Shown: piece after piece, positions 13,001 through 25,000 of the stretch | How positions within the stretch are numbered: the first letter of the stretch is position 1 | Layout: each line of letters begins with the position of its first letter | DNA from: Euwallacea fornicatus | Taxonomy: Eukaryota > Arthropoda > Insecta > Coleoptera > Curculionidae | Direction of reading: 5' to 3' | NCBI RefSeq assembly: GCF_040115645.1 | Contig: NC_089557.1 | Span: 992,001-1,056,000, forward strand | Length of the DNA: 64,000 bases | Made by a program: the position numbers and the translations under genes | The notes under the pieces: model-generated | Told to the model about the DNA's origin: nothing | Seen by the model: the letters and a program-made list of their open reading frames with translations, nothing else | Databases searched by the model: none

Positions 13001-15946
13001 GATCCCCCGTTTTTCCCTTTGACTTTCACACCCTTAATGCATAATAGGGGGGACGCGGGACAATCATGCGACATCGGCAAAATTACCGCCAAGTAAAATA
13101 GAATTTTTTTTCCCCGTTCTCCTACAAATGAAACTTAATTCCTCCTTCAAAAGAAACCACCCCATTAGACCGAGCAAACGAACTTCGCCACTGAATTTCA
13201 TCCCCTTCGACCAATTGTTGGAGCGACATTTTCAATTTTCATCGCGTACGACACCTTTCTTCTTAAGAGCGACACTTCCCGAAGACTTTCCCGTTTGCAT
13301 GGGGGAACAACTTAATTAAAAAGTTTACTTTTGAATAGGCCACAGAGACGGGCTCAAAAATGGGCAAAACGATCGTAATGAGCCCTAATTTTTTTTAATT
13401 TTTATGCAAATTTGCTTTGGCTTCGCCCGTAAATTGCCTCCCTGGACCAATAAGCAAGCTGCCCATTACGGCCACATAATTTATTTGCATATCGAGTAGT
13501 TTAAAAGAGAATAACTCCAGGGACTTTGTATATTGTAGAGGCATTAGACTATGCCACTTCCACTGGAATTAAAACAAATCAAATTGGTGCTTGAAAAATA
13601 TTAGCCACCGCTAAATTTAGCGAGGATTCCCAAAATAGCGACCATTTCGAATGAAACGGGAGCTGTCAAGTATCTATTCTTAGTGCGTTAGTTTTGCTTT
13701 ATCGGACCGAAGCACGTTTCGATCTCTTTCAATATAGGAAATGGAAGGCAGGAGGTTAGTGGGCTAACGTAAAGAAAACCCTAAAATCCTTGCTACAATG
13801 CGGATTAACGGTATTAAGAAACGACGATATGGTGGATGAAGTGCAACTGCTCAAGGAAAAGATCGATATAGACACATATTTCGTTACTTCTGAAAGCCAG
13901 TATCTCGGCCAAAATTCATAAATTAAAGGGGTTGATTTGAAAAAGGTCGCCTAGAATCAGGGTGGAACGAGAGAGATGGATCTTGAAGAAAAGCTATATT
14001 TCCAAACGTACGCAGGGCGAACAAAAGTGTGGTCCGAATTATTGCGTTTGAACCAGCTGCATTTTACATTTCCACCCACTGCATTTTGTATTTAACTTGA
14101 GTGATGTCAGAACTGTCACTCTTCTGACATTTAACAATGTCGATTGACATTTCGGGCCATCTGGAGCACAAAAAATCTACAGGGGGGCTTCGAAATGTTC
14201 GCGCTTTGTCTAAGTTCTCCCTTGTCACGAGAATGCCGCGGCCAATTATACTAAGATGAATCGAGTGTAAAAGCTGACTATTAAGTGTCAATACAATGAG
14301 AGCCTTGAATTTAATGCACCGGTGATGCTGCCGTAGTTAGCAGAGCACTGAACAGTTTCTCATTAGATTTTTTTCAGTTTACGTCATCGCTTTTACAGTT
14401 TAAAGCACTCCGCGAAAACAGGGCCTTCGATATTTCTGCAAGCCGGAACTTTACCGAGGATACAAATTAACACCTAATTTATGACGATCTTAAGATCAAA
14501 GACCGGGTGGTTAGACGCACAGATACGAAATTAAGTTTAATGCCGATGTAAAACGTGCCCAATTCTTTGCGAAACGAAAAATAATATTCAAATCCTTCTA
14601 GGAGATAAAAGCATCTATTCGCACGCGTAAATTAACGTATTGACACGTTTTCATGTTACTTCAGATTCAGGTTTAGATCCTCGAATTCCAAATTGCGCAG
14701 CCAATTTAAACGACTTCGTATCGTTTACAGTTACCGAGATCCCCATGGCTGTGTTCCAGAACCGACTGCTTTTTGCCTAAAGCCTAAAGAGCTTGAGAGA
14801 GTAAAGTTTGTAGGGAAAACTCAAGCAAATCATAGTCCCACGTAACGAGAACCCAACCCGAAAGGAGCTAGTTAAGACATGCTGCAATATGGATATGACA
14901 TCACGATTGATGATGCAACACCAGAAGTGTGACACTCAGACTATCGGACTTGTTTTCCTCATTTTGACCCAAGGAACATGTACCCATTGCTTTAATACGA
15001 ACCCATGGGAAATTAACGTGTTCTAAAACTTATCTTGCATGGTTTCTTCAGCTGATTTTTGCAGGGGTGCGTAACCAACCACGGATGCTTAATTTTATTT
15101 GTTTTTAAATTTAAAAAAATGGTTAATTTATTTTAACAAAGCTTCATGTGGATAAATCAAAAGGCAAGGTCTCCGTAAATACTCCACAGTGATAAATTGT
15201 CGAAGTGAGGATTGAAGTATAACCTATTTTCCCGACAAAAACTATGGTATTCGCTGCATAGGATGAGGAAAGATGGATAGGCAACCAACCATACTCAATT
15301 TTATTTTTGAATTAAAGAACTGAGCGGCATTTAAGAAATCTCACCTCTCAAGTGCCCCCACAGTTCCTCAGCAATTTGTCTCCGATTAAATCACTTTAAT
15401 AATGCTTCATGAGAACAAATCGGAAAGCGAAGCTTCCTGAAATGTCCCACGGTGATAAATAACCGAAGCCTGGATTGTGGTATATTCCATTTTGCCGACA
15501 AAGACTATGGCAATCTCTACATAAGACGAGAGACAAGGGGAATCTCCCCCGAAAGAAGAGAGACAACCACCTGTCACTGGGTAAAAGTGCGGCGGGGCTG
15601 AACCGTATTCCTGCTACTACACTGCCGGCCGATATTGATTTTCCGAAGCAATGCAGATAATGTCGGGCAGCAGCAAACGACACAAATTTGCCCGCGACCC
15701 AAGGGAACCCGTTTTATTTTTATAATACGGGAATATGTTGTCATGTAAGCGAGCAGGTACTAGCCAACACCGACGTCTAGTTACGCCGCGGCGCCTACCC
15801 AAATTTCGCCCCCCGCTCCACTCAATAGGTCAATTATTACAACACTTGGAAAGATGGAGGTTAGAAAGCGGTTTTACTTACTTGCCCAATTCCTCCTTCA
15901 GATCGTAATTATCACTGAATCGGGTGCACGCGATCGGAACTGCCAT
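7077..15946 (-). CDS. CaMKII: CaMKII (calcium/calmodulin-dependent protein kinase II), first two coding exons, partial
   Basis: Serine/threonine kinase activated by Ca2+/calmodulin, acting in neurons and muscle as a multimer. Seen: exon 1 is 15882-15946; its ATG opens MAVPIACTRFSDNYDLKEEL and it ends in a split Lys codon before a GTAAGT donor. Exon 2 is 7077-7171 and continues GAFSVVRRCVQKSSGLEF, then AAKIINTKKLSAR, closing on GTAAGT. Together they give the glycine loop (LGKGAFSVV) and the catalytic Lys of AAKII, and the phases fit (65 + 95 nt). I did not find exon 3 (FQKLEREARICRKL in known orthologues) anywhere below 7077, so the rest of the kinase, the regulatory segment and the hub domain lie beyond the left edge. 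Intron 1 is 8.7 kb and intron 2 exceeds 7 kb. Identity is firm because the N-terminus of this family is almost invariant. Confidence 0.93.
7172..15881. other. CaMKII intron 1, large and GC-richer, no confident gene
   Basis: An 8.7 kb intron between the two CaMKII coding exons. Many short open frames occur on both strands because this stretch is rich in GC and CpG, but none matches a known family. Two short frames with good start context are noted and rejected: plus strand 8664-8750, 28 codons opening MADANIIFERAA, and minus strand 10846-10965, opening MAAAGAVIVRV. The only internal structure I can support is the diverged direct repeat near the exon 1 end. Regulatory elements for a neuronal gene would be expected here but cannot be read directly. 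Confidence 0.5.
15130..15545. repeat. Diverged direct repeat (two copies about 260 bp apart)
   Basis: Copy 1 (about 15136-15255) and copy 2 (about 15396-15530) share ordered landmarks: GCTTCATG, then an A-rich AAATC block, GTGATAAAT, CGAAG, GGATTG, CCGACAAA, ACTATGG and a CATA..GA..GAG tail. Copy 2 carries small insertions. The pair lies in CaMKII intron 1, 350-750 bp from exon 1. It could be a tandem duplication or two insertions of one short repeat. I saw no coding potential. Confidence 0.6.
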
Positions 15947-18916
15947 CGCAACGCAAACGGCACTAGTGACTAGTGACACGGGCCAAGGCTCTGGGTTTCG
16001 ATAAGTCAGCAGCACCGCGCACTGGCCAGAGATCTAAACCACCCGGTATAGGACACTTATGGACTTCATTCAATTTTCAAATTTCGTAGGTGACAAAATC
16101 CGGGACCAGAGCGGTCTTTGTTGAACGGAAAAAAAAACTACGCCAAGAGGGTACTTTTCGAAGCAGGATCTCGGTAAAGTCACTGCGTACAAAACGCGAA
16201 CTTTTCACTCGGGCCGAGCGAGCAAAGTCGGTGCTTTGGCGTCCGTCCACTGGGATCTAACCTAAAAGATCAATATTGGACTTCGGTTCGTATATGCGAG
16301 GCGCTTACGAACTTGCCAGGCCCTATTGCCAGCTACTCATTCGATTCCCCATTGATGAGGATGATGGTAGGTTTCAAAGGAAACCGGCAAACTTACAAAG
16401 AAAAAATCGACTAAACATACTCGAATTTTAAATAACGTGGATTCGTATTCATGCTCTCGTTCAGAATACGAGGCAGAAAATCCCACAATCTCTAATTTCT
16501 TGAATTAAAGAAATAAGACTTCAGCGACTTGGCATCGCCGCAAACCCCGATCCGCGATGCCGACGGCGACGTTTATTTTAGTATTTTTTACAAACCGTGT
16601 GAAATTATCAAAAACGCACAATCGAATAAATCCGTGGGTCTGTTTTCTCCTCTAATCCATAGGACACCTTTGCACGACTTTAAAAATAAACAATCATTTA
16701 TTTACATCTATGTTTTTCGTTACTGCGATGTAGCCATTTTCCTCTGCGATTTCAGTTTAACGAACCATCCTAATTGGTCGACGGCGTCGTCTAGGAAACA
16801 TCTCCATGGTAACGGCAGAAACGCGTCAATCGCCATTCAATTTGAATTGTTATTCTTGTTAGTGGTACTTTTGCCAATTATTGCAGATTAACTGTACTAA
16901 CTAATATATATTTATGTATACTGTTCCTGCAATGACTGTACAACACTTGAACAAAAATTCCTGAACCAAAAATAAGGCGTTCTAAGCAAAATTTCCTATG
17001 TACATATGTGAGCTTATAAATTTTGTTCTTTTATTAGCAATAGCCTAAGTTCACGCCGCGATCCTGCAGTGGCACCTCTTCCATCAAATTATTCTGAGTT
17101 TGCAATTTGTATTAGTGTATATATACATATATGACTTTTGAAAGAAACTAATTCAATTCTATAACCAGAACATATGTTAAAAGGCTGGTTTGCATAGGGT
17201 TATGGAGCGCATTGATAGGAGATATTCGAGATATTTTTCAAGACACTCGAGCCGCGCGTTCCCGAAATATCGACGCTCCAATTTTCAAAAGTAGCAAAAA
17301 AAGGATACGTCCCCTCTTTGATACTAAAGTTGAATCCTATTATTAATACATGTGATTATAATGTTTTTTTCTGTTTAATAATATTGTTCGGAAACCGAGG
17401 TAAATAAAATACCTGATTTATAATATTATCTTCTATCATTAGATCCTCCTTCCCTTTAATATCAACGGCAACCTGAATTAACCTGATATATTCATATTCG
17501 CGCATTTATTGAAATTAGTGCACATATGGGAACAAGGACCAGACAGTAACATCTCGCTCTATTAAAACTTAACAAATAATGATTATGGTCTAATAAGCAA
17601 CAGCTATGAAAGTCATGTGGCGATCCTGCAGGGAAAGCTTTTCCCGCACCAAATTGTCAGGAATTTGTAGTTTTTACTAATAGGACGTCTCTAATTTGTG
17701 AGAGTATCTATATTTGCAATAAAAATATATAAAAATAATTTTATCTCTCCATATTTCGCCTGATAGCTTTCTTACCGTATTGGGAATTATTGAAAATTTG
17801 ATTGGGAATGGGGTTCTTTAGAATCTACAACTTCTTTAGATATTCTACCAATAAACTGGCAAGTCACCATATTTTGTGCTTCTCAATTTTTGGCTTTCTT
17901 GGCGTTCACATCTTTGGTTCACATTATTTGAATTAAAATTACCCGTTTCCGTAAGTTGTACTATAATATTCGCAAATATTTGATAGATGAAAATTTTATG
18001 AAAGTGCTGTTTCCTTTTTAATTTAAATTTAATTTTTCTAATTTTAATTGGAAGTTGAAACCCTTCATTCAACTGTTAATTCTCTACAAATAAAATCGAA
18101 AATATCTATTCCTGCCTATTATAAATATTGCGAAAACTTCATCCACAATAACTCCACTTCATTGGGAATTTCTAATATTACGAAATTTCTTTTTCCACTT
18201 GGTAATTCCAAAAAACCTCATTGTATTTGTTTACGACTGAAGAGCTGGATTAAGGCTGAGATTTCATACACATTAATTATTAGTCTTGATAAATTTGTAA
18301 AGTAGTATAGGTGTACACTTCACATTTACATAGTAGGTAGAACCTATTGCTTAGTCAGTATGGGCAGTCATTAGTACACAACGTAATTCGTTTTGGCTTA
18401 TTGAGCTTCATAACGAAAGAAAATGCTGATAAACTTGTATTACAGATTCTTCATTGTTTGTATTATATATCATATATTTTTTTATTATATTTAACTTATC
18501 GTATATATCAAATTTATTGCCTTTGTCCCACTCATTTATTCACCTATAGAGACTCAGCAGTTGAACGATATTACGGGAAAAATTCCCAATTAAAAAAAAA
18601 CGAATCGGTTACAGCCGTGAATTAACAAAGCTGACACAAGCTTCACCCTGTATATAAACAATCTCCCACCCAAGGTTGTTGCTTGCGCAATGGTGCCAAA
18701 TTTTCCTCTCTGCTTAACTGATCTCGTAAAGTTTTAATTGGGAAAAATATTTATGATGACGGAATTTCAATATTAATTCAAATTACTTTAGACATACAAC
18801 AAAGTACCATTAACAATGTTAATCCAGCTAATTAACGGATTTCTATTATCATTTCTTTATCTCCCCATACCTGCAGGCAAACCACCGCCATCGCACACAA
18901 TCCGAGTGACGTTTCG
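15947..18916. promoter_or_regulatory. Divergent intergenic region between CaMKII and GFAT
   Basis: About 3 kb separating two genes transcribed away from each other, so it must hold both promoters and the CaMKII 5' UTR. The GFAT core promoter is annotated separately. I could not place a CaMKII TATA box or Inr with confidence. The region is AT-rich beyond 16900 and carries a duplicated block (17040-17700) and a transposon-like CACCCTGTATA end near 18645. Confidence 0.5.
17020..17690. repeat. Two copies of a short diverged repeat
   Basis: Segments at about 17030-17110 and 17590-17680 share, in order, a TTA/TAA..AGCAA.AGC block, GCGATCCTGCAG, a CAC..ATCAAATT/ACCAAATT block and a TTTGTA tail, about 560 bp apart. 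They look like two decayed copies of one short interspersed repeat. Ends and family are not identifiable by eye. Confidence 0.4.
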
Positions 18917-18953
18917 TATATAAAGACGGTGATTTAAAAATCATTTTTCAGTT
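18917..18953 (+). promoter_or_regulatory. GFAT core promoter: TATA box and initiator
   Basis: TATATAAAG at 18917-18925 is followed by TTCAGTT at 18948-18954. That is a match to the arthropod initiator (TCAGT) with the usual spacing of about 31-33 bp from the TATA start to the A. The implied 5' UTR of about 60 nt runs straight into the GFAT start codon at 19012, which supports the placement. Confidence 0.65.
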
Positions 18954-19011
18954 CGCGAAATACCGTTTCCGTAACTGTGTGAATGTGATTTGATTCTGTG
19001 CTTTATCAACA

Positions 19012-22000
19012 ATGTGTGGTAAGTGTTGAATGCCCATGAGCCGTGGCCGAAACCCTTGTATTCATTATTGTTGTAATGTAACATAACCTTATTTTCGCCC
19101 CCTTGTTGCCGTTGTGAGCTAGAGCGCCACCTTGGCAAAGCAGCTGCACAAGAGGGCGAGTTTAAAGGGTTCCAAAGAAGAGTTTTTCATCTCCATAAGA
19201 TCCCTTGAAATTATCTAAAGTTTTTCGGGGTCGTTACCCTGTTCAGACTACATCTTATATTCGTGGGTCCAGGTTAGAGTTGTGTTGGCGGGGTTTAACA
19301 TAGGGCTCGGGATTATAATGTTTTCAGTTGTGTAATAGACAGGTTTGTAATGCAACGAGAGGCTGCAAGTTATTGAAAAACGAATTGTGGGCACAGCTTG
19401 CAAAAGTGAAAGTTAAATAGATTTCAGGCTAAAAGTAAATAATTATAAACAAAAAAAAGAGTCAAGAGGGGCCCCGCATGAGGTGCTGTGCGTTGAAACG
19501 GGGGCTTTAAAGGCAATAGCTGCAGCTACATTTATTTCTCCCCCGTGAGCCGAGTGATATGGTTGGTAATTTATACAATCAATGGATCATTTCAAAGACT
19601 ACTTCACGAATTTGCCAACATAATCGATTATGTTTAAATTGTGATAATACCGGGCGTAAAATTTTTAAGGAACAAGTGCTGTGTCGAAACTGAGATTATC
19701 ATTCTCGCCTTAAAAATCTCCTCCTGAGTTTCTTGGGAGAAGAAGGAATTGGAGTAAAATTTGCCTAGGTGTAGCGGAATAGTTTCCATTATCATGTAAA
19801 ACCCCTTCAACGTTCCAGTCTAGAATTTCTATGCGTAAACTCATATATGACGAACTCAAATAGCACCAATTTCCCCACTCCCAGAGATAAGTAGGAACAA
19901 CTTACTTAATACATGTAGAGTGATTTTTTAATTAGTCATATCAGTCTTGTCACTCACAATAGCCGACGTTATCTACAACTAGAATCTAATCCATCACTGC
20001 ACGTCCAGTCCCATTTAAAAAAATTCGAAAATTTTCCGAAATGAGCAGGATGTTTATGGTATTAATTGACTACGTTTGAAAGTTCAGCTTAAAAATCAAT
20101 TTTGCATATAAGCGCTTCTGAATTCTTATCATAACTGCGGCCGGCCATTAGCTAATTGCGCTATAATCGAAAATTGATTAGCTGTGAAAGTACAGAAACA
20201 AAATCAGCTTGAACGCGACCGGTCGGCCCTGAATTCGCAACAAGGAAATTGCACGTTTGCCGTTTTCTGGGCTGCAAGAAGCTTTGGGAGTGTCATAAAT
20301 CCACCCAAGGAATTCTACTTCCTCAGCAATCGGTAAGGCCGTTGACGGTCAAATTCGGGTGAAACGGCCTCAAACCTCGAGGGTACCGAGTATCGGCTCA
20401 ACTGCATTCCTGTTGAGCCGCAGAGGGGACCTTCCGCAGGATCACTTTCTATTTAACAATGATTCCTGCATGATTGTTCTATGCGTTGCCGTGACTTTAC
20501 GGGCGAACTGGGTTCCGTTCAAGATTTTAAGAAGCGAGAATGAGGACCCTCGGTGTTAGATAATGTAGTTGCCGCATCGCGGTGTTCATGGGCTCTTTTT
20601 GTGATATGCACGGAATATTATGTTTCAGTTGGGTTACCCACTTTCGCTTTCAGCATGAACTATTGGTTATTTAATATGCGATGGCCTTGGCATTATGGGA
20701 GAGTTTCTTCGGTACCATGGCACCGTTGCCAAGGAAGCATTTGCCCCTTAACACAGCGAACGCCCATAATCCCGTCGTTTGATGGATCGCGATTTTTAAA
20801 TCTTCAAATAAATCAATTAAGAGCGATCGTAGGAAACTGTATCGTTTTACAATGGCTGCAAAGCCGTCGAAACAAAGGGGATTAATCTGCGTTACTCGCT
20901 AATGAAACCGCCGAATTGCCCCTCGCCTCGCCGCGCCACATAAAATCCTTTGAATATGGCGTTTTTGCAGGAATATTTGCATACCTGAACTACCTCACCC
21001 CGAAGAAGAGGTCAGAGATACTGGAACTGTTGGTCAACGGACTCAAGCGCTTGGAATACCGCGGGTATGATTCTGCAGGTAAGTTTCTACCGGGCGGTTA
21101 AAAAAAAAATCCGCCTTTGCTTAGATTTATCTCGGGCCATTAGGCGAAAACCTGTGCGTCATAAGGCCCGTGCAGTCGTTAACTTTCACTAAGTATTTTA
21201 TGGAATTTTGATGGCTCTTCTGTGGTTTTAGGCGTTGCCGTCGACTCTGCCAACGAGCAGGACATTGCGCTGATCAAAAAAACGGGAAAGGTCGCTGTCT
21301 TAGAGGAAGCTATCAAGGCGGGTGAGTGGCCCGTGGAACTATCGATTTTCGAAGTTTAATCAGTTTTTTTTTAAATCGCTGATGGCATTATTGCGGTATT
21401 TGGCTAAAAGCGTGTTCAAAGCGTAGAAGCAGTTCGAATCGCGACAGGTGTGTCACAAAAAACAACCGACTTCGGCTTAAGGAGCGCCTAAGTGGAAAGC
21501 GGCAACAGCGCGTTTATCTTTTGTTTTAATAATTGTTTACTTTAACGTCAACTTTGATAACAACACCGTTGACGTGCGAACAAACGCATAGCGTTTTTTT
21601 AAGGAGACTTGAGGCTTGAGCTCGCCTTTTCACACAACAATTCAATTTATTTCAGTCAGATACGAATTCCTGTGCGGCACTCTGCACGGCGGCATTGCCC
21701 GAGCAACTGTTATTAGGGAATGTGACTAGATTGTTTGAATATTAAACCACCTTAAATTCGGTCATTATGTTAAGCACGTTGTGGTCGCGGCAAGTCCCAA
21801 CGAAAAACAATCCTCGAAGATTCCTTTGAAAATTATTAGCTCTCATTTCAATGAAATCGCAGCCAGCAACAAGCTAGAGGTCGGCGCTTGCCTCGAGACC
21901 CACTGCGGCATTGCCCACACCCGCTGGGCAACCCACGGAGTGCCCAGTGAAGTCAACTGCCATCCCCACAGGTACTTTCGCCATCATTTGTTCCGTACAA

Positions 22001-25000
22001 TTCAGGATAACCCGCCGTAACTCTACAGATCAGACGATCACAACAGCTTCGTCGTGGTCCACAACGGCATCATCACCAACTACAAGGAAGTCAAGTACTT
22101 CCTCGAGCAAAAGGGGTACCACTTCGAGAGTGAAACAGACACCGAGATTATCGCCAAACTAATTTTCCACTTCTACAAGAAGCACCCTAATTTCTCCTTC
22201 AGGGAGTTAGTAGAGAATGTTGTCCAGCAACTGGTAAATTGAGATTTTTGAGGTTTTTCCCTTACCGGTGGCTCTTTCGCTTGGGTAGGAAGGAGCTTTC
22301 GCTCTGTGCTTCAAGTCGAAGCACTTCCCGGGGGAGTGCGTGGCCACCAGGAGGGGCTCCCCGCTTTTGGTCGGTATCAAGACCAAGACGCGACTGGCCA
22401 CTGACCACATCCCCATTCTCTATGGCAAAGGTGAAGAGCTTGTTTGATAATTCTATGTTTTCTTTATTTTATTGATGTTATTTAGTATTTTGATGGCAAG
22501 GTGGATATGTACAAAAGCAGTAGTTAGAAGGAAATTGGAACTAGATTTTGTTCATATATACTCTGAGGTTCGTTCGTTAGGTCATGCATGGTAATTATAT
22601 TTGAACTAAAATCGGGGCCCTTCACGGTAAAGCCAGATTGATCTAGGTAGAACTCCATTTTGGTCAATAACAGTAGTAAGCAGTAAAAAGGTCGCCTAAC
22701 AATTTGAAGCAGTTTTTGATAATTTAATGTAGTTTTAACGCTTAGAGTATGGCTTAAATTCGAAACTGCACAATCACACGAATTTTCAAAAGTTCCCACA
22801 ATTGGGGAACATTTCCTTCATTCTCCTCAACAATGTATAAGATTCGTGATGAAGCAGGAAGCGGCAACACCGCGTTTGGCATGTGTTTCAAGGCAGGTAT
22901 CAGTTGACTTTAATAAACATTTTTTGCATATTATGGAGAAGAAGGCCATGTTGTCAGATCGCATTTAAACGACTAAACCTAAAGCTTTCAAAGAATGCTG
23001 GAGCGGTTAATTAGTCCTTTGAGAGCCCTCAAAAACCTTTTAGATTATTTATTTCCAGAACAAATTGATCTGCTTGTCTCGATTCCCCATAATAAAGTTC
23101 GTTTCTTATTCATTTTTGACTTTACTTACCGCATGGACGTAAGAAAATTCCTTGCTTCGAACACGTAATGACGCATATCAGTTTCATTTAAACCGTAAAA
23201 CTGCATCCTTCTAACTGCGTGTTCTAGTTAAGTGCGCCCCCTGTATCTATCCCTGAAACGGTGAGAATTGTACAGTTACTTGAACACTGGGGAAAGAGTT
23301 GCCATTTTCGGAGCCCCGCGACGGGCGCAAACGGCTTTGCCTAATCGCTCTTGGTGCAGAGCTTAACACCAGAAAGTTTTGACGATAAAAGTCGTCTAAG
23401 TAAATAAATTCAAATATCGTAAATGAGTTCTCGAAACGTTTCGCGCTGGATATTTCGGATAGTTCAACATTTTCAGTAAAATCTCAGAAAGCAAAGTCAA
23501 TTTGGCGACGTCGTCGGCAAGATATTTCGTTTGGCCGATTTGATACCCATGACTGTTTTGAGAGGTGGCAACTGTGGGCGCACTTACTAGGACACCCCAT
23601 ATATATTTGGATCTTAACATATAACTGTATCACATTAAACGTTCACGTTATACCTACTAATAGAGTAACATGATATGACGCTTTTACTAATCCTTTAATA
23701 GTTTGTTTATTTATTAATTCAATTTTTATGTTTTGTTATTAAGATTTGACGGGCGGACTGAGTTTGCGCGAATCCTTATGGGAATCCCCTGAGTTTTTTT
23801 TTCAGGGAGTCACGCGTCTTCGGCGTTGTTTTCTCGACATCGAAATGTAATGCAAAACCGCATTTGCACTCCAAATTTCGCTTAAAACGTGCAATTTGCC
23901 AACGTCTTTTCGCGTCTTGAGTGCCCTTCAGTCTGCCTGTTAAAACTTAACTAAATTATGTTTATTTATTTAATTAACCATATGTTTGTTGTTTTGGTAC
24001 TTTGTTCTCCTTCTCTGGTCTGTTATGGGAAATAGAGGAACCTCGACACTCACACCAAGGTAGATATGTTTTCCACTAATATTTTTATTTTGTCGCCTCC
24101 TTTCTCGACTTATTTATTCATTTGTGTCAACGTTTATTTTTGTTCTCACCCTAAAGGTCAAAAACATGGGTGTCACCTAATTGGTTCTTCGCTGTTTTCA
24201 ATAATACCATGTTTCTGACTGGAACGGCGCTTTATCTTATCTGAAGTTCCGTGCGAGGTAATTTAGCCGGCATGTGGAGCTGTAATGGAGTGAGATAACG
24301 CGTCCAGGTTTGTACTAATTTTGCAAATACTCGGGGCAAAAATGCCTCGATTATCTGCGATTCCACACCTCCCATTTTGCCCATGTCATTGTCTAGTATT
24401 TTAATCTTTTGTTATTTTTTCCTTTTTTTTATTTTTCCTGGGACTTTCTTACGACCAGACGCAGAACACGATCCAGGTAGTTACCTTTGAAGTTACTTTC
24501 ACTGCTTTCTAATTGGTCTGATTGTTTTTTGGATTGCAGCAAAGTCATTAACGTATAATTATAAATAGTGAAATTCAACGATAAATTTCGGAATAAAAAT
24601 GGTCAGACCGCACATTTCTGCTGCCAAAGGTCCGCTTCTTTAACTTCCGCTGCTTCACACTTATTAGGTCTTTAATAACTCGGTGGCGGTCATGTAACAC
24701 TCTTATTGTATTCCGTCCTAATCTCCAGAGGTAAGTAGTACTTAACCATCTCTTGGAGTCCAGCGACCTGCCATAGTCTCTTTCAATGACTCTTGGCAGC
24801 CCTGGATGTCCCTTAAAACAATCGCAGAACCGCTTTATCTGCAACATGCTCTTATTAACTTGCAATGGTTAGTTTAAGGTCGTTTTCAAATCGCGTGAAT
24901 ACCTTAGCAATTTGCCGTGAAATTCAGCACTCAACCCTTCAACACCTTAAACTATATCCATTAATGGTGGGGGACAGTCGCCCTCTCACCTCTTCACTGC

